Shown: in pieces, positions 54,656-64,000 of the stretch | How the letters are laid out: every line of letters begins with the position of its first letter | How positions within the stretch are numbered: position 1 is the first letter of the stretch | NCBI GenBank assembly: GCA_025201375.1 | Contig: JAIWZP010000012.1 | Location: 372,001-436,000, forward strand | Origin: Gongronella butleri | Lineage: Eukaryota; Mucoromycota; Mucoromycetes; Mucorales; Cunninghamellaceae | Length of the DNA: 64,000 bases | Direction of reading: 5' to 3' | Notes under the pieces: model-generated | What the model saw: only the letters and a program-made list of their open reading frames with translations | What the model was told of the DNA's origin: nothing | Databases searched by the model: none | Translations under genes and position numbers: made by a program

Positions 54656-57159
54656 GCGTGCTGCAAGTCATCCCATTAGACGCTTTCCCCCCCTGGTTGT
54701 TAATTAAAAGACTTGGGAATCTTCTTTTTCGTAGTCGAGAAAAATGAGTAATACTGTAATACTGTACAAGATTGTTCAAATGTTTGATTGGTTTTTGCAA
54801 ACATGAAAATATCGTTCTTCGGGCAAACAAACGACCGAGGAACGACACCCAAGTGTGCCTCTTTCGAATAATAATGGCACCAGTTTCATCACGAATTCAC
54901 GAAATCACGATCCATCATAGAGCATACCGTAGACTATGATGATACGGTACTGTATTTCGAGATCCAGTGCTGAAATCGCAAAAATAGCAGAATTTTGGTT
55001 TAATCTGCATACTGTACCTGTGTTGTACTGTATCCAGTCGACATCCGGGGTTATTGATTATTTAATTAATTACTGTTCTAATTGGTACTGTAATTGCTCA
55101 TGAGAAGAGGAAATTATTAATAATATGTGTATCAAGTGGCCCCGCATTTTGCAAAGCAGAAGTGATCCGCTGATCCCATATGCATTCATCTTGCCAGGCC
55201 AGACAAGGGCCTCCGAAACTTGCTGCTGCTCGGGAACGATCTATCACAGTCGACCCCCGATGATTTTTATTCCAGAATTACAGTACCAGCAACAAAATTC
55301 GCCCCCGAGCCTCCTCGCCTAAGGCGTGATGATCCTAGGCGCCTAAGCCACTTGTCGACTTGTGTCAGGTATTTACAGTAGCGCTGCACCGCCCCCACCT
55401 TTGACGCAATGTGCATCCATAAAATGAGGATGAAAATGAAATTACAGCTATTTTCACGAAATACACTAATACAGTACCTACTGTAAGCACTGATTCTCTA
55501 TTTTTCGTGGATTGTTGTGAAAGTGCCTGGCACCACTCGAAAGAGACATGCATCATCAAGATGCTGCTTGGACTGTTGGACATTATTATTATCATACTGT
55601 ATTTCCAATGTGGTCATTTTGTCTGCCATTAGCAAAATCATCGGAGTTCCTGTTTGGGATGCATTGATCACTTGGAGTTCGAAATAGTCCAAATTAGGTA
55701 TTTTCTGAGGTTGAAATGTGTGACCCCTCTGGGGACGGACTCAAAAGTCAAAACGACTCATCAATGAAAACGGCGGATTGGATGATGTGCGTGCCCGTGC
55801 GGGCTTGCAAGTTGCAACAGATCTTTCAGAAGATCGTCTGCATTCGTGGTCAGGCCTGCAAAATCTAAAGCAACAAGAACAATTGTATGGTTGCTTTGTC
55901 GCCTCAAACAAGCGCAAGTGCGCAACATTGTCTGAGTGGTGGTGCCATCGGCAAGCTGATTTGTTGAACGTGTTTTTGTCTTTTCGTCGCGCCTCGCGCC
56001 TCGCGCCTTGCGCGTCGCAAGTTTCGTCGTCGAGCCCGCTCGCGAAGAAGAAAACGAGACATACCGGTGTTGTGGTTCTGGAATGTTTTGCTCCTTTTTG
56101 TCTCATGTAGCTCCTTTTTCCTCTGCACATTCCCCTTTTTGGCCCATTCTTGCTATTTAATGCCCCTCTGTCTCTGTTTTTGCTCTTTTGTTCCATCTCT
56201 TTGCTGTTTGGCTTGCAATGGCCTAAATAAACGCGTTTGCCGCGTTGCATCTTTGGTACACATTGTGCAGGCCTCGTAGGAAGTATCTCAGCATTATAAC
56301 ACCGGTACAGATACAGTACAGTAGAACGACGCTGTGAGAACTTTATTCGATTCTAATAAATTAAATTTTACAGTACATCTCGTGGTTACGTGAATAGAAG
56401 AATTACGAATTGAGCGATTTTTGAGGCACTTCTTCTATTAGAACGAACCGCCAAGATGGGCCAAAATCGCATCCAAATCGCTAAGTGCTAAAAATTGAGC
56501 AATTTGACATGTATTTCAGACATTACCATGCGATTTAGAATCGTCAATTACCCCTAGAACGCCTGTCAAAGCAACAGAAAATAAATCAAAGTTAAGTGCG
56601 CTCAAAAAGCAAATTGGATTGCCCAATAAATTCTAGACTAACAACCGGTACAGTAAGTCCACAAAATTATAGGTAGGCCGCCGCTGGCCTGAGATGGTAC
56701 TTTGGTGTATCGCCTCGTGAGCGAGTGGTGTTGGCTCTTGGCTGCGAAGTACGGTACAGCATTGTATTTGACTTTGGCAAGAAGACCCGTCTTGCTCGCT
56801 CGCGAAAGCCTGTAGTAGCAGTATTGTACCGTACAGTAGTACGCTTCTTACTGTATTACTGTACCTATGTCGTCGTGGATGCGCTGTGGGGCGGCCAGAG
56901 CTACGGTTTCTCTTCTCCAACTTGTCGTCGTCATCATCATCACATTCATTTCGTCGTACACAGCCTTGTTCAGATGCTCATCAAATGACAGAAAGCCCTC
57001 GTTGACAAAGTCCTCGATAGTTCGATCTGCTGATCGGTGGCCAGCTGCGGATCCAATGGCGTTTGCTGCTTGGGTGAGATATCTTACCGTACAAGTTGAA
57101 AGCCGTCGGTGACGACGCCAGAATTCTGGTCAGTTTTGCAGTTTTGCTAACACGGGCAC

Positions 57160-57900
57160 TCATGGATCGACCGTAAAGCAGAGTTCCTCTTCAGTATGCT
57201 CGTTTCGGAACCGTTCGTCAGCGAGATCCACATTTTCTCTGGTGTTAGTCACCATGTAATATGTGCAGAACGCCCTATCCCGTGAAAGGTGAAATAAACA
57301 TTGAAAAAAAGAGCAACGAGGAAAAAAGGGAAAGAGAAGCACCTGAAGCAGGAATCTTTTTCTCCCCTTTTTCACTCTTTTTCGCTGCGTGTCTGACCGC
57401 AGTAGTTTTAATATCCACTTTTGCGCAAAAATTAGACATTTCCTCATTTGAGGGCAATTTTTGCAGGTGTCAAACGAATTGTGTCCCCTTTCCGGTGCAG
57501 GTTGGGGGGGATGGGCTATTTCTTTTGGAGTTACCACTTACCAAATGTCCAATGGCATCTTGTCGTGTGAGGTCGCGTTTCAGAGCCACGTTGCTGTGAT
57601 GCAGCATTTCAAGGATGTCGTCCATGTTGCCGTGTGTCACTCGGTGCTCCTCGACCAGGTCGCCTTCTCTCTAATCAACAGAAAAGTGGGAAAAATCGGA
57701 AAAAGACAAGCCCAGGCGGGCTCCAATGCCTTCTGAAAAAGCGGTTTTACCGCGAGAAGAATACCGAACGGGCAATGGCGTAGCATCGATGCACACCACT
57801 GCGATTGTCGTTCATATCCAGCCCGCCCAAGATCGCCTTCAAAGAGCTTAAAAAGCAAAGCCCAGAAAAGGATGGGTCGCCTCGCGAGCTTGTTTTATTT
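57160..57900 (-). other. Possible unrecognised spliced gene or remnant
   Basis: Reading leftward, an open stretch ending at 57751 (SQWCASMLRHCPFGILLA) has a GTAAAA donor and joins in frame to 57670 (REGDLVEEHRVTHGN, MDDILEML), which ends at a GTAAGT donor about 57540. A further open end (DRAFCTYYMVTNTREN, EEELCFTVDP) closes at 57160. Exon-like splice sites suggest a gene, but no start, no domain and no way of joining the last part in phase were found. Confidence 0.25.
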
Positions 57901-58073
57901 TTTTGGGGCCCTTGCTTGCGCTGCTGTTCGCGAAACTCGTACCAGTTTTTTTTTTTTTTTTTTGTTACAATGCAATCGGCGCTTTAAATCACTTTCGTGA
58001 AAAGGCTGAAAGCAACGAGCAAGAAAAAAAAATCAACTTTGTTTTTTCCTTTCCAACACTCGCGAGGGCATCT

Positions 58074-58901
58074 ATGAATGGGAATGGTGTTTCGGTTAGT
58101 CAAAGACGCGAATAAAATCATTGTTGTTAACATATTTTTACCACTTTTCTAGTGGATCAGCTGGTATTGCTCGAAGAAAGGAAATGAATGCTATGCTGAA
58201 GTGTCCTCTGACTTTATTCTGGACGGGTTCAATCTCACGGGCTTGTCGACGCTCGCCCCCCTGTACAAGGAAGCGCTTGAAATGATTTTGGATATTGAAT
58301 CGGAAGAGGACGAGATGTCCAACAAAATCCCAGACATTAGCCTGTTGGAGCCCCATGCCATCTCACTCTATGGCTTGATCCACCAGCGATTCATCACAAC
58401 GCGCCAAGGCTTGCATCGCATGGTAAAAATGGGGGGGGGGAGGGGGAAATGTTGCTTGGAGCCTCATTAGTCATCTGTTGTGTAGCTGGCCAAGTACCAG
58501 GCTGGGTGTTTTGGATTATGCCCGAGATTCCATTGCCAAGGATGCAAAGTATTGCCTTGTGGCCAGTCGGACCAGCCCCATCGCTCCACCATGCGCGTCT
58601 ATTGCCCCAATTGCAAAGATATCTACATACCCAGTGATGAACATCACTCAAATATCGATGGTATGCGCAAATATGTCATTGTTTCTTGCCCTGTGCTCAT
58701 ATACCTTTTTGTTTCCCACTTATAGGTGCTCATTTTGGTACGACCTTCCCTCATCTGTTCGTCCAGACCTTCCCTGACGCCATTCAACCTCTCAAAACAG
58801 ACGTGTACGAGCCAAAACTTTTTGGCTTTCGACTGAGCCCGCATGGCGCCTCAGTCCCTAAGATGGCTTGGCTACGCATGACAAATACAGATGAAAAATG
58901 A
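58074..58901 (+). CDS. CKB: Casein kinase 2 regulatory (beta) subunit
   Basis: Dimeric CK2 beta assembles with two catalytic subunits into the tetrameric constitutive Ser/Thr kinase. Four exons (58074-58094, 58153-58422, 58486-58660, 58726-58901) give 213 residues (human 215). Motifs in order: SWISWYCSKKGNEYAEV-like start (WISWYCSKKGNECYAEV), SSDFILDGFNLTGL, YKEALEMILD, acidic loop ESEEDEMSN, SLLEPHAISLYGLIHQRFI and TRQGLHRM. The zinc finger is GLCPRFHC, then VYCPNCKDIYIP, with all four Cys present. AHFGTTFPHLFVQTFP and FGFRLSP close it. Exon 1 has just 21 coding bases with a GTTAGT donor. The intron has G9 and GGAGGG after its donor. Confidence 0.96.
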
Positions 58902-59892
<991 letters not shown>

Positions 59893-60254
59893 GGCTACTG
59901 TGGGCAAATAAAAAAAATGAGCGTCATCCATCCATCCATCCGTCCATCCATCGCCCTCAATTGCCCTGAATGCATCCATTGTCGTGGAGTTACATCCTTT
60001 TTGTTGGCGAACAAGCCATGCACTTGTATATCCTTGCTCAATTGCCCTCGTTCATGTCATTCGTCCCATCACTTACATGTAGAATGATCGCTAAAAGAGA
60101 AAGAAGGACCAAGGAAGGAGTGTCCGCCCTTTTTTGGCCAGACCGGGCTGGCAATTAGCACTCCGGTTGGTCCGGCCCCGCTCTGCACATAAAATCCACC
60201 GCGTGCACTCTTGTTTGTTTTCTCTTTTCTTTCCCTTTTTTTCTCAAATCCACC
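59893..60254. promoter_or_regulatory. Divergent promoter of RPL40 and RPS14 with CATCC repeat
   Basis: 362 bp between the two start codons of ribosomal-protein genes on opposite strands, a natural co-regulation unit. A CATCCATCCATCCATCCGTCC tract (59924-59952) lies 32-60 bp upstream of the RPL40 start. It is oriented so that the plus strand reads CATCC, as in the RPS14 intron. An ATATCCTT word at 60028 was considered and rejected as a U12 donor. Confidence 0.65.
59924..59952 (+). repeat. CATCC-type repeat upstream of RPL40
   Basis: Seven near-perfect ATCC units with one GTCC interruption. Confidence 0.9.
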
Positions 60255-61065
60255 ATGGTAAGCATCATCCATCCAATCCATCCATCCATTCCATCCATCC
60301 ATGCACCAATATGATGCATGCATCCATCCATCAAGATACTCAATTCTTGTTCTTCCATAGTCCAAGCGTGCTGCCCCCAAGAAGCCTGTTGAACCCGTCA
60401 CTCTCGGTCCCCAAGTCCGTGAGGGCGAGCTTGTCTTTGGCGTTGCTCACATCTTTGCTTCGTACAATGACACTTTTGTTCACGTCACTGACTTGTCTGG
60501 CCGTGAAACCATCTCCCGTGTCACTGGTAAGCTATTCCTCCATGAATTCACTTGGGAGCACGCTCCACACCCCTTCTTTTTTTTTTTTTTATCCTTGCTT
60601 TTTGCTTGGAATTGCTTGGAAGGGAACCCAGCCATTGCGCTTGATGACAAGCCATTGAGCCATTGATGTGCTCGATGACTTGTTTGTCTTGTTTCTTTGG
60701 CTGCTGAGCGGCGTGCTACTTTTTTCGCAAAAGAGTTTGCATCCCCCTCACTGTTCTTGTTCTTGTCTCTCTTTTTAAAAGGTGGTATGAAGGTCAAGGC
60801 TGATCGTGATGAGTCGTCTCCCTACGCCGCCATGTTGGCCGCTCAGGACGTCGCTGCCAAGTGCAAGGAGCTTGGCATCAACGCTCTTCACATCAAGATC
60901 CGTGCCACTGGCGGCACTGGCGTCAAGACCCCCGGTCCCGGTGGTCAATCGGCCCTCCGTGCCTTGGCTCGTGCTGGTATGCGCATTGGCCGCATCGAGG
61001 ACACCACTCCTATTCCCACTGACAGCACTCGTCGCAAGGGTGGTCGCCGTGGTCGTCGTCTTTAG
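60255..61065 (+). CDS. RPS14: Small-subunit ribosomal protein uS11 (RPS14)
   Basis: Platform protein of the 40S subunit, needed for late 18S rRNA processing. Three exons (60255-60257, 60361-60526, 60782-61065) give 150 residues (human 151). The first coding exon is just the ATG, followed directly by GTAAGC. Exon 2 starts [18 protein letters not shown] and continues [18 protein letters not shown]. Exon 3 contains [51 protein letters not shown] and ends in the invariant basic [11 protein letters not shown]. Intron 1 (103 nt) is filled with CATCC repeats. AATAAA at 61106-61111. C-ending codon bias indicates high expression. Confidence 0.97.
60262..60333 (+). repeat. CATCC-type repeat in RPS14 intron 1
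   Basis: CATCATCCATCCAATCCATCC and related units continue from 5 nt after the donor almost to the branch region, interrupted by TATGATGCATG. Confidence 0.9.
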
Positions 61066-62518
61066 ATGCATTTGTTCTTTGCGACAATTCGCTTCTATTT
61101 CATCCAATAAACTTGTACATATTTTTATCGTACATCAGTTGTTACTGGCCTCTGCAGGCATGCCCAACTGTCCTTGGCACACGTCTTGACGTGACATACG
61201 CAAAAAAAGAGTGATAAAAGAAAAAAAATAACCTTTTCACGAAAATACCGCGTCAAACCTCGAGGAAATTGTGGGAAACGAATTGCCCGACGCGTTACGA
61301 CGGCTGTAGAACACAATAGAACGCGTTTGACGCGTCAAAATGCCATGTGCCACGCGCAGGCGCGTGAATGGAAGAGAATTAAACCAAATACCGCGATTCT
61401 CGAGATTGTACTGGCCAAATGTCGCGAAAACGTGGAATTACTGCGTCGTATTGTCAGGCATCCACTGTGCCAAATTCGGGGTCGTTCGGATCAGTTCCAC
61501 AAGAGGGCTCTACAATTAGTCATTTTTGCAGATTTCGCGCCGAATCCAAATGAAAATTAGACGTTCGTTGGAATTGCGTCAAACTCAACGACATGGTAGT
61601 CCACACCATGTTTCACAGTAAAAATGCCACAAAAACGACGGTTCACATAGCTCAAATTCGTCTTAAAGACAAAGAAATTTCTTTGATGGCCACCAACTCG
61701 ACAAAAACACGACGAGACACGTTCGCAATTGGATGCTTGGCAAGTTACGAGCAAGGCAATTCCAATGCTTTAACATGGGACGCGTATCGGGCCTGTGGCG
61801 CATGAATTCACGCGTCGAAAAATCGCCAAAACGAGGTCTCGCTTTGTTACATACGCACATCGTCAGATTCAACAGGCATGATCAGGGGGTCTTCTCTTTC
61901 GTCTAATGCCGGTTTCGGGTCTCTGGGTTCGTTTTCCATCGCACTACACGGATTTTAAAACAAGGCACCAATTGTCACTGAATGGCATTTTTCTCCAAAA
62001 TGCACTTACCATAAATCTCTGGGTTTTCAGTGGGATTTCCACGATTAAATGGACGTGTTTACATTGTGGGGCAAATGAGATGGCGATTGGAGCGCCTTGG
62101 TTTTTGCGATGTTTCGGCCCTCGAGGGTGCTCAAAGCATTTTTGCGATTTGCGATTTGCATTTCGACGCATTTCTCACGTTTGAGTCGTCCCAGTGATTC
62201 GTCAAAGAGCTCATTCGAAGCGGATGAACGATCTTCATCGGCTGCAATTCTAGTGACGCACTTAAAGGCATCCTTTCGGTGTCATTTTTCTGAAAAGTCT
62301 GAATTTGAACCTTTTTCTTTCATTCTTCTCATCTAGACACTTCACAGTGGCGGCTGACGGCTCGTCGAAGTCGCCCAAATTTTAAACCTGCTTGGAAGGT
62401 GAATTGGGTCAAAATTGGCCAATTACGGAAAAGCGTTCATGCTGCGGTGGAAATGAAGAAAGGTCACCAAAGCTTCAGGAGCGCTTTTCTTTCCCTTTTT
62501 CGCTTGAATTTTTTGTGT
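61066..62518. other. Intergenic region, no gene seen
   Basis: 1.45 kb. RPS14 3' end, then DNA with many ACGCGT/GACGCG words (61310-61330, 61780-61815) and scattered short open frames without domains. A pyrimidine-rich leader (62487-62517) precedes the next start. No gene supported. Confidence 0.5.
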
Positions 62519-64000
62519 ATGGACATTCGCTTTATCAATGGCTTGGTGGACGGCAAGCCCACTGCAGGAAATCAGGGTGTTGGTGCACCTGCGCCCACAA
62601 AAGGAGGATCTGTACAACGAGCAACCCCACAGAAACCCCAACGACCGACTCCTCGATCGGGCAAAAAGGGCAAGCACCAACACCTGCAGCAACAAGGGAA
62701 CAAAAAGCAGGGAAAGAAACTAAAACGAGCGCCAAAAACGAACAAGGCAGGTCCAGCCGACGATATGGACTTTGACCAGTTGCTCGCTCTTCACGAAAGC
62801 AACAGCCAGGCGCCGCCGCCCAACGCACAGCCGCAGGTAATAGCTTGAAAACGTGGCAATTTCTTCTCCACGCGCCTTGTACACTCACATTGACGTGCAA
62901 TGCTCCTTTTTTTTTTTTTTTGGACTGAGCAGGCGCCAAAGATAGCGGTGGAGGCAAACAAAATGGCAGTGCCTCTGCAGGAAATGGACAATCAAGAACA
63001 TATGATACCCACCGTCGACGATTCGGACGAAGTGTTTCTTTGCAAACTCTTTGACAGTGTTACCAGGGGTTGCGCACGCTACGATGCCCAGGTTGAAAGC
63101 AATGGAAAGCCAAACACTGGCGTCGTAAGGATACAGCAGTTGGATAATGGCAGCACACTCACGTTTTTTGTTTGTAAATGTATAGAAACGCCCCTTTCAG
63201 CAAGATGACCAAGCTGGCCGTAAGGCGATCAAAAAGAGAAATCCAAAAAAGCAATGCTCACGCTTCTCTTTTTTGATCAACTAGCAATTGGCAAGCAAAA
63301 AAAGCAAAAGAAGCAGCCGCCGCAAAAGAAAAAAGCAGCAGATCAACAGCAAAAGGGAAAGACAAGGGCTAATCAAGCATCTTCCGACCAACAGCAGCAG
63401 CAGCATCAATCACAAGCTGGCAACACAAAGACGCGACGCGCCGCAGCTGGAGCGTCCATGCCGCCCTGTCGCTTCTTTGCGGCTGGCAAGTGTACAGCTG
63501 GCGATAATTGCCCATTTCAGCACACAGCTGAAGCCACACCGAAGCCATTGTGCCAATTCTTCAAGAGCGGCAAGTGCGCGCGCGGCACCGATTGTCAATT
63601 TGCTCATGTAGGTCAATGGGACATGGAACAAAATGCACAAGGCGCTAAATAATTTTTCTTTTTTCTTTTGGCAGGATCTCAAGCGGCAGCCATGTCGATT
63701 CTTCTTTGTGGGAGGCTCGTGTGCAGCTGGCGATGACTGTCCCTTTTCGCACGAGCCATTGAACGATCAATCGCGCAAGGAGCTGCATACAATGACCGGT
63801 CCATGTCGTTTCTACCATTTCAAAGGCTATTGCAACATGGGCGACAAGTGCGTCTTCTCACACAAGCCGATCACAGAGGAACAGCGCAAGGATCTGGAGA
63901 AATCCTTGCGCCCATGCCGATTTTACCATCTCAAAGGCACGTGCGGCGCTGGCGACAATTGTTTCTACTTGCATGACGAAGCCACACCCGAGAGTGTTGC
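62519..64000 (+). CDS. CCCH zinc-finger protein, 5' part
   Basis: Runs off the right edge. Exons: 62519-62836, 62933-63124, 63186-63219, 63285-63607, 63675 onward; all phases agree. Start MDIRFINGLVDG was chosen because an upstream in-frame ATG (62399) would add 40 residues that look like untranslated leader. The first 105 residues are Gln/Lys/Pro-rich, with a helix DMDFDQLLALHE. A second block (about 107-180) contains EVFLCKLFDSV. Then a basic Gln/Lys tract leads to at least five tandem CCCH fingers, C-x8-C-x5-C-x3-H or C-x9-C-x5-C-x3-H: CRFFAAGKC, CQFFKSGKC, CRFFFVGGSC, CRFYHFKGYC, CRFYHLKGTC. Spacing alternates short and long linkers. Likely an RNA-binding regulator; the partner function may lie beyond the window. 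Confidence 0.85.

Larger units (their letters stand above)
53587..58073. other. Long gene-poor region: dispersed repeat copy 2 and TACTGTA-rich DNA
   Basis: 4.5 kb. Copy 2 of the dispersed repeat at about 53952-54655, then about 2 kb with frequent TACTGTA/TACAGTA words (54750-56870), then a weak spliced open stretch on the minus strand (57900-57160, separate entry). No confirmed gene. Confidence 0.6.

Noticed and set aside
60028..60035. ATATCCTT (AT-AC U12 donor word) between RPL40 and RPS14
   Set aside because: No matching branch point or AC acceptor was found, and RPS14 has a complete conventional gene model without it.
60262..60333. CATCC repeats considered as a CRISPR array
   Set aside because: Units are 4-5 bp with no spacers, in an intron of a eukaryotic gene.

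Overview
The window is nuclear DNA of a filamentous fungus, most likely an early-diverging one (Mucoromycota, perhaps Mucorales). This is inferred from gene content and gene structure, not from any marker search. Fungus-typical families are present: a velvet regulator, DUG2 of the glutathione degradosome, ATP-type PEP carboxykinase, and a Crypton-type tyrosine recombinase with a GCR1_C-like tail. Genes are intron-rich (about 88 introns in about 20 intron-containing gene models), introns are mostly 50-125 nt, and a minor-spliceosome protein (U11/U12-25K) that most Dikarya have lost is retained. Long A and T homopolymers fill introns and 5' leaders.

Layout. 0-7 kb: start of a secreted protein, a 12-exon cytochrome P450 and an unrecognised 666-residue protein. 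7-10.6 kb: DUG2. 11-14.2 kb: a Crypton-like mobile element flanked by GGTCAC-type repeats. 14.3-20.9 kb: LisH/WD40 protein, velvet factor, a BAG-like protein and SNRNP25. 22.3-24.3 kb: PCK1. 24.5-25.6 kb: a decayed tandem-repeat array. 25.8-34.2 kb: PIG-A, a CUE-like protein, an SLC2-type sugar transporter and the GTPase NOG2. 35-40.9 kb: a thaumatin-like protein, small genes, NDUFA4, tRNA-Val and RPL10A. 42-47.4 kb: a cation/Ca2+ exchanger and PRPP synthetase. 47.4-58 kb: gene-poor DNA with a dispersed repeat pair and TACTGTA-rich stretches, enclosing a small mitochondrial-type protein, a PPxY tail-anchored protein and HMT1/PRMT1. 58-64 kb: CK2 beta, the divergent ubiquitin-L40/RPS14 pair and the start of a CCCH zinc-finger protein.

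Most genes are unrelated housekeeping functions (gluconeogenesis, glutathione turnover, GPI-anchor synthesis, ribosome biogenesis and ribosomal proteins, PRPP supply, arginine methylation, CK2 signalling); no biosynthetic cluster or operon-like system is seen. The most unusual signals are in structure and noncoding DNA: micro-exons of 3-11 nt, four GC-AG introns, CATCC repeats at the 5' ends of all three ribosomal-protein genes, a Crypton with an RGG-rich head, and uncharacterised repeat families.
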